DNA from: an uncultured Pyrinomonas sp.
GTDB lineage: Bacteria > Acidobacteriota > Blastocatellia > Pyrinomonadales > Pyrinomonadaceae
Direction: 5' to 3'
Length of the DNA stretch: 5,950 nucleotides
Assembly (NCBI GenBank): GCA_937135995.1
Contig: CAKZOF010000232.1
Location: forward strand, 1 to 5,950
The notes beneath the pieces were generated by a model. The model was not told where the DNA came from. It was given only the letters and a program-made list of their open reading frames with translations, and made no database searches. The translations under genes were made by a program, and so were the position numbers. Shown piece after piece: positions 5,738 through 5,950 of this stretch; within the stretch, counting starts at the first letter, position 1, and each line of letters begins with the position of its first letter.

Positions 5738-5950
5738 TTAGCGCTGCTCCATCTTGTCGACCACGGATTTCAACGCTTGGAAGGTTGGCGGCCAGAGGTC
5801 GACGAAGATACCAGCCTCCTTTTTGCCCGACAGAAAGAGGGCTAACGAGGCCCCGATCGATCCGAGCGTCAGAATGTGGAAGAGGCTCATGCCCGTCGAT
5901 GACTTGGTCGATTCATCGACCGTGCGCAGAATCTCTTCCGCTTTATCCGT
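5738..5950 (-). CDS. Small single-pass membrane protein, C-terminal part (5' end outside window)
   Basis: On the minus strand the frame is open from the right edge to the TAA at 5740-5738, giving 70 visible residues. They start with TDKAEEILRTVDESTKSSTG, a polar and probably helical segment, then one hydrophobic span within MSLFHILTLGSIGASLALFL, then a short soluble tail with GIFVDLWPPTFQALKSVVDKMEQR. The Met before the membrane span has no ribosome-binding site, so the start is probably upstream of the window. It looks like a short conserved protein I associate with Acidobacteriota and relatives, without a known function; that link is from memory. It converges on the DUF2256 gene and is not part of that operon. 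That it is coding is supported by the amphipathic/hydrophobic/polar layout and the lack of stops up to the edge. Confidence 0.7.
   Translation of the reverse strand, partial: TDKAEEILRTVDESTKSSTGMSLFHILTLGSIGASLALFLSGKKEAGIFVDLWPPTFQALKSVVDKMEQR

Noticed and set aside
1..5950. Defence system, CRISPR array, prophage or transposon
   Set aside because: No spaced direct repeats, transposase, integrase, nuclease or toxin-like protein was seen; all genes fit housekeeping, metal-uptake or DNA-repair roles.
1..5950. Nickel inner-membrane transporter or nickel enzyme accompanying nikR
   Set aside because: I looked for NikABCDE, NikMNQO, HupE/NixA, urease and hydrogenase motifs and found none within this window; they could lie elsewhere.

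Overview
The window looks like bacterial chromosome from a moderately GC-rich, Gram-negative (diderm) organism. My best guess is the phylum Acidobacteriota. That rests on the TonB-dependent receptor with an N-terminal carboxypeptidase-regulatory-like domain, the bacterial class II photolyase, the CarD/CdnL regulator and the small membrane protein at the right edge. It is an inference from family content and was not tested by a search. No tRNA, rRNA, CRISPR array, insertion sequence or prophage gene is visible.

Layout, left to right. (1) The C-terminal part of a CarD/CdnL RNA-polymerase-binding regulator, cut by the left edge. (2) A noncoding stretch of about 330 bases holding an AT-rich patch, an inverted repeat and, at its end, a palindromic operator overlapping an extended -10 promoter. 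(3) nikR, a nickel-responsive repressor with all four nickel ligands. (4) An 802-residue TonB-dependent outer-membrane receptor. (5) A GC-rich hairpin, then a class II CPD photolyase. (6) A small DUF2256 zinc-ribbon-like protein close behind or overlapping the photolyase. (7) About 290 noncoding bases rich in hairpins, including a long two-part stem. (8) On the minus strand, the C-terminal part of a small single-pass membrane protein, cut by the right edge.

Two functional modules stand out. The first is nickel homeostasis: nikR and the receptor gene each carry the same operator-like sequence just upstream (17 of 21 positions identical), sitting over the probable promoter in both cases. The simplest reading is that NikR represses itself and the receptor when nickel is plentiful, which makes the receptor a candidate for uptake of nickel or a nickel-metallophore across the outer membrane. 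The second is light-driven DNA repair: the photolyase and the DUF2256 protein form a probable two-gene operon.

I found no wholly new multi-gene system. The most useful observations are the shared operator, the start corrections it supports for nikR and the receptor, the photolyase/DUF2256 pairing, and the structured convergent region near the right end.
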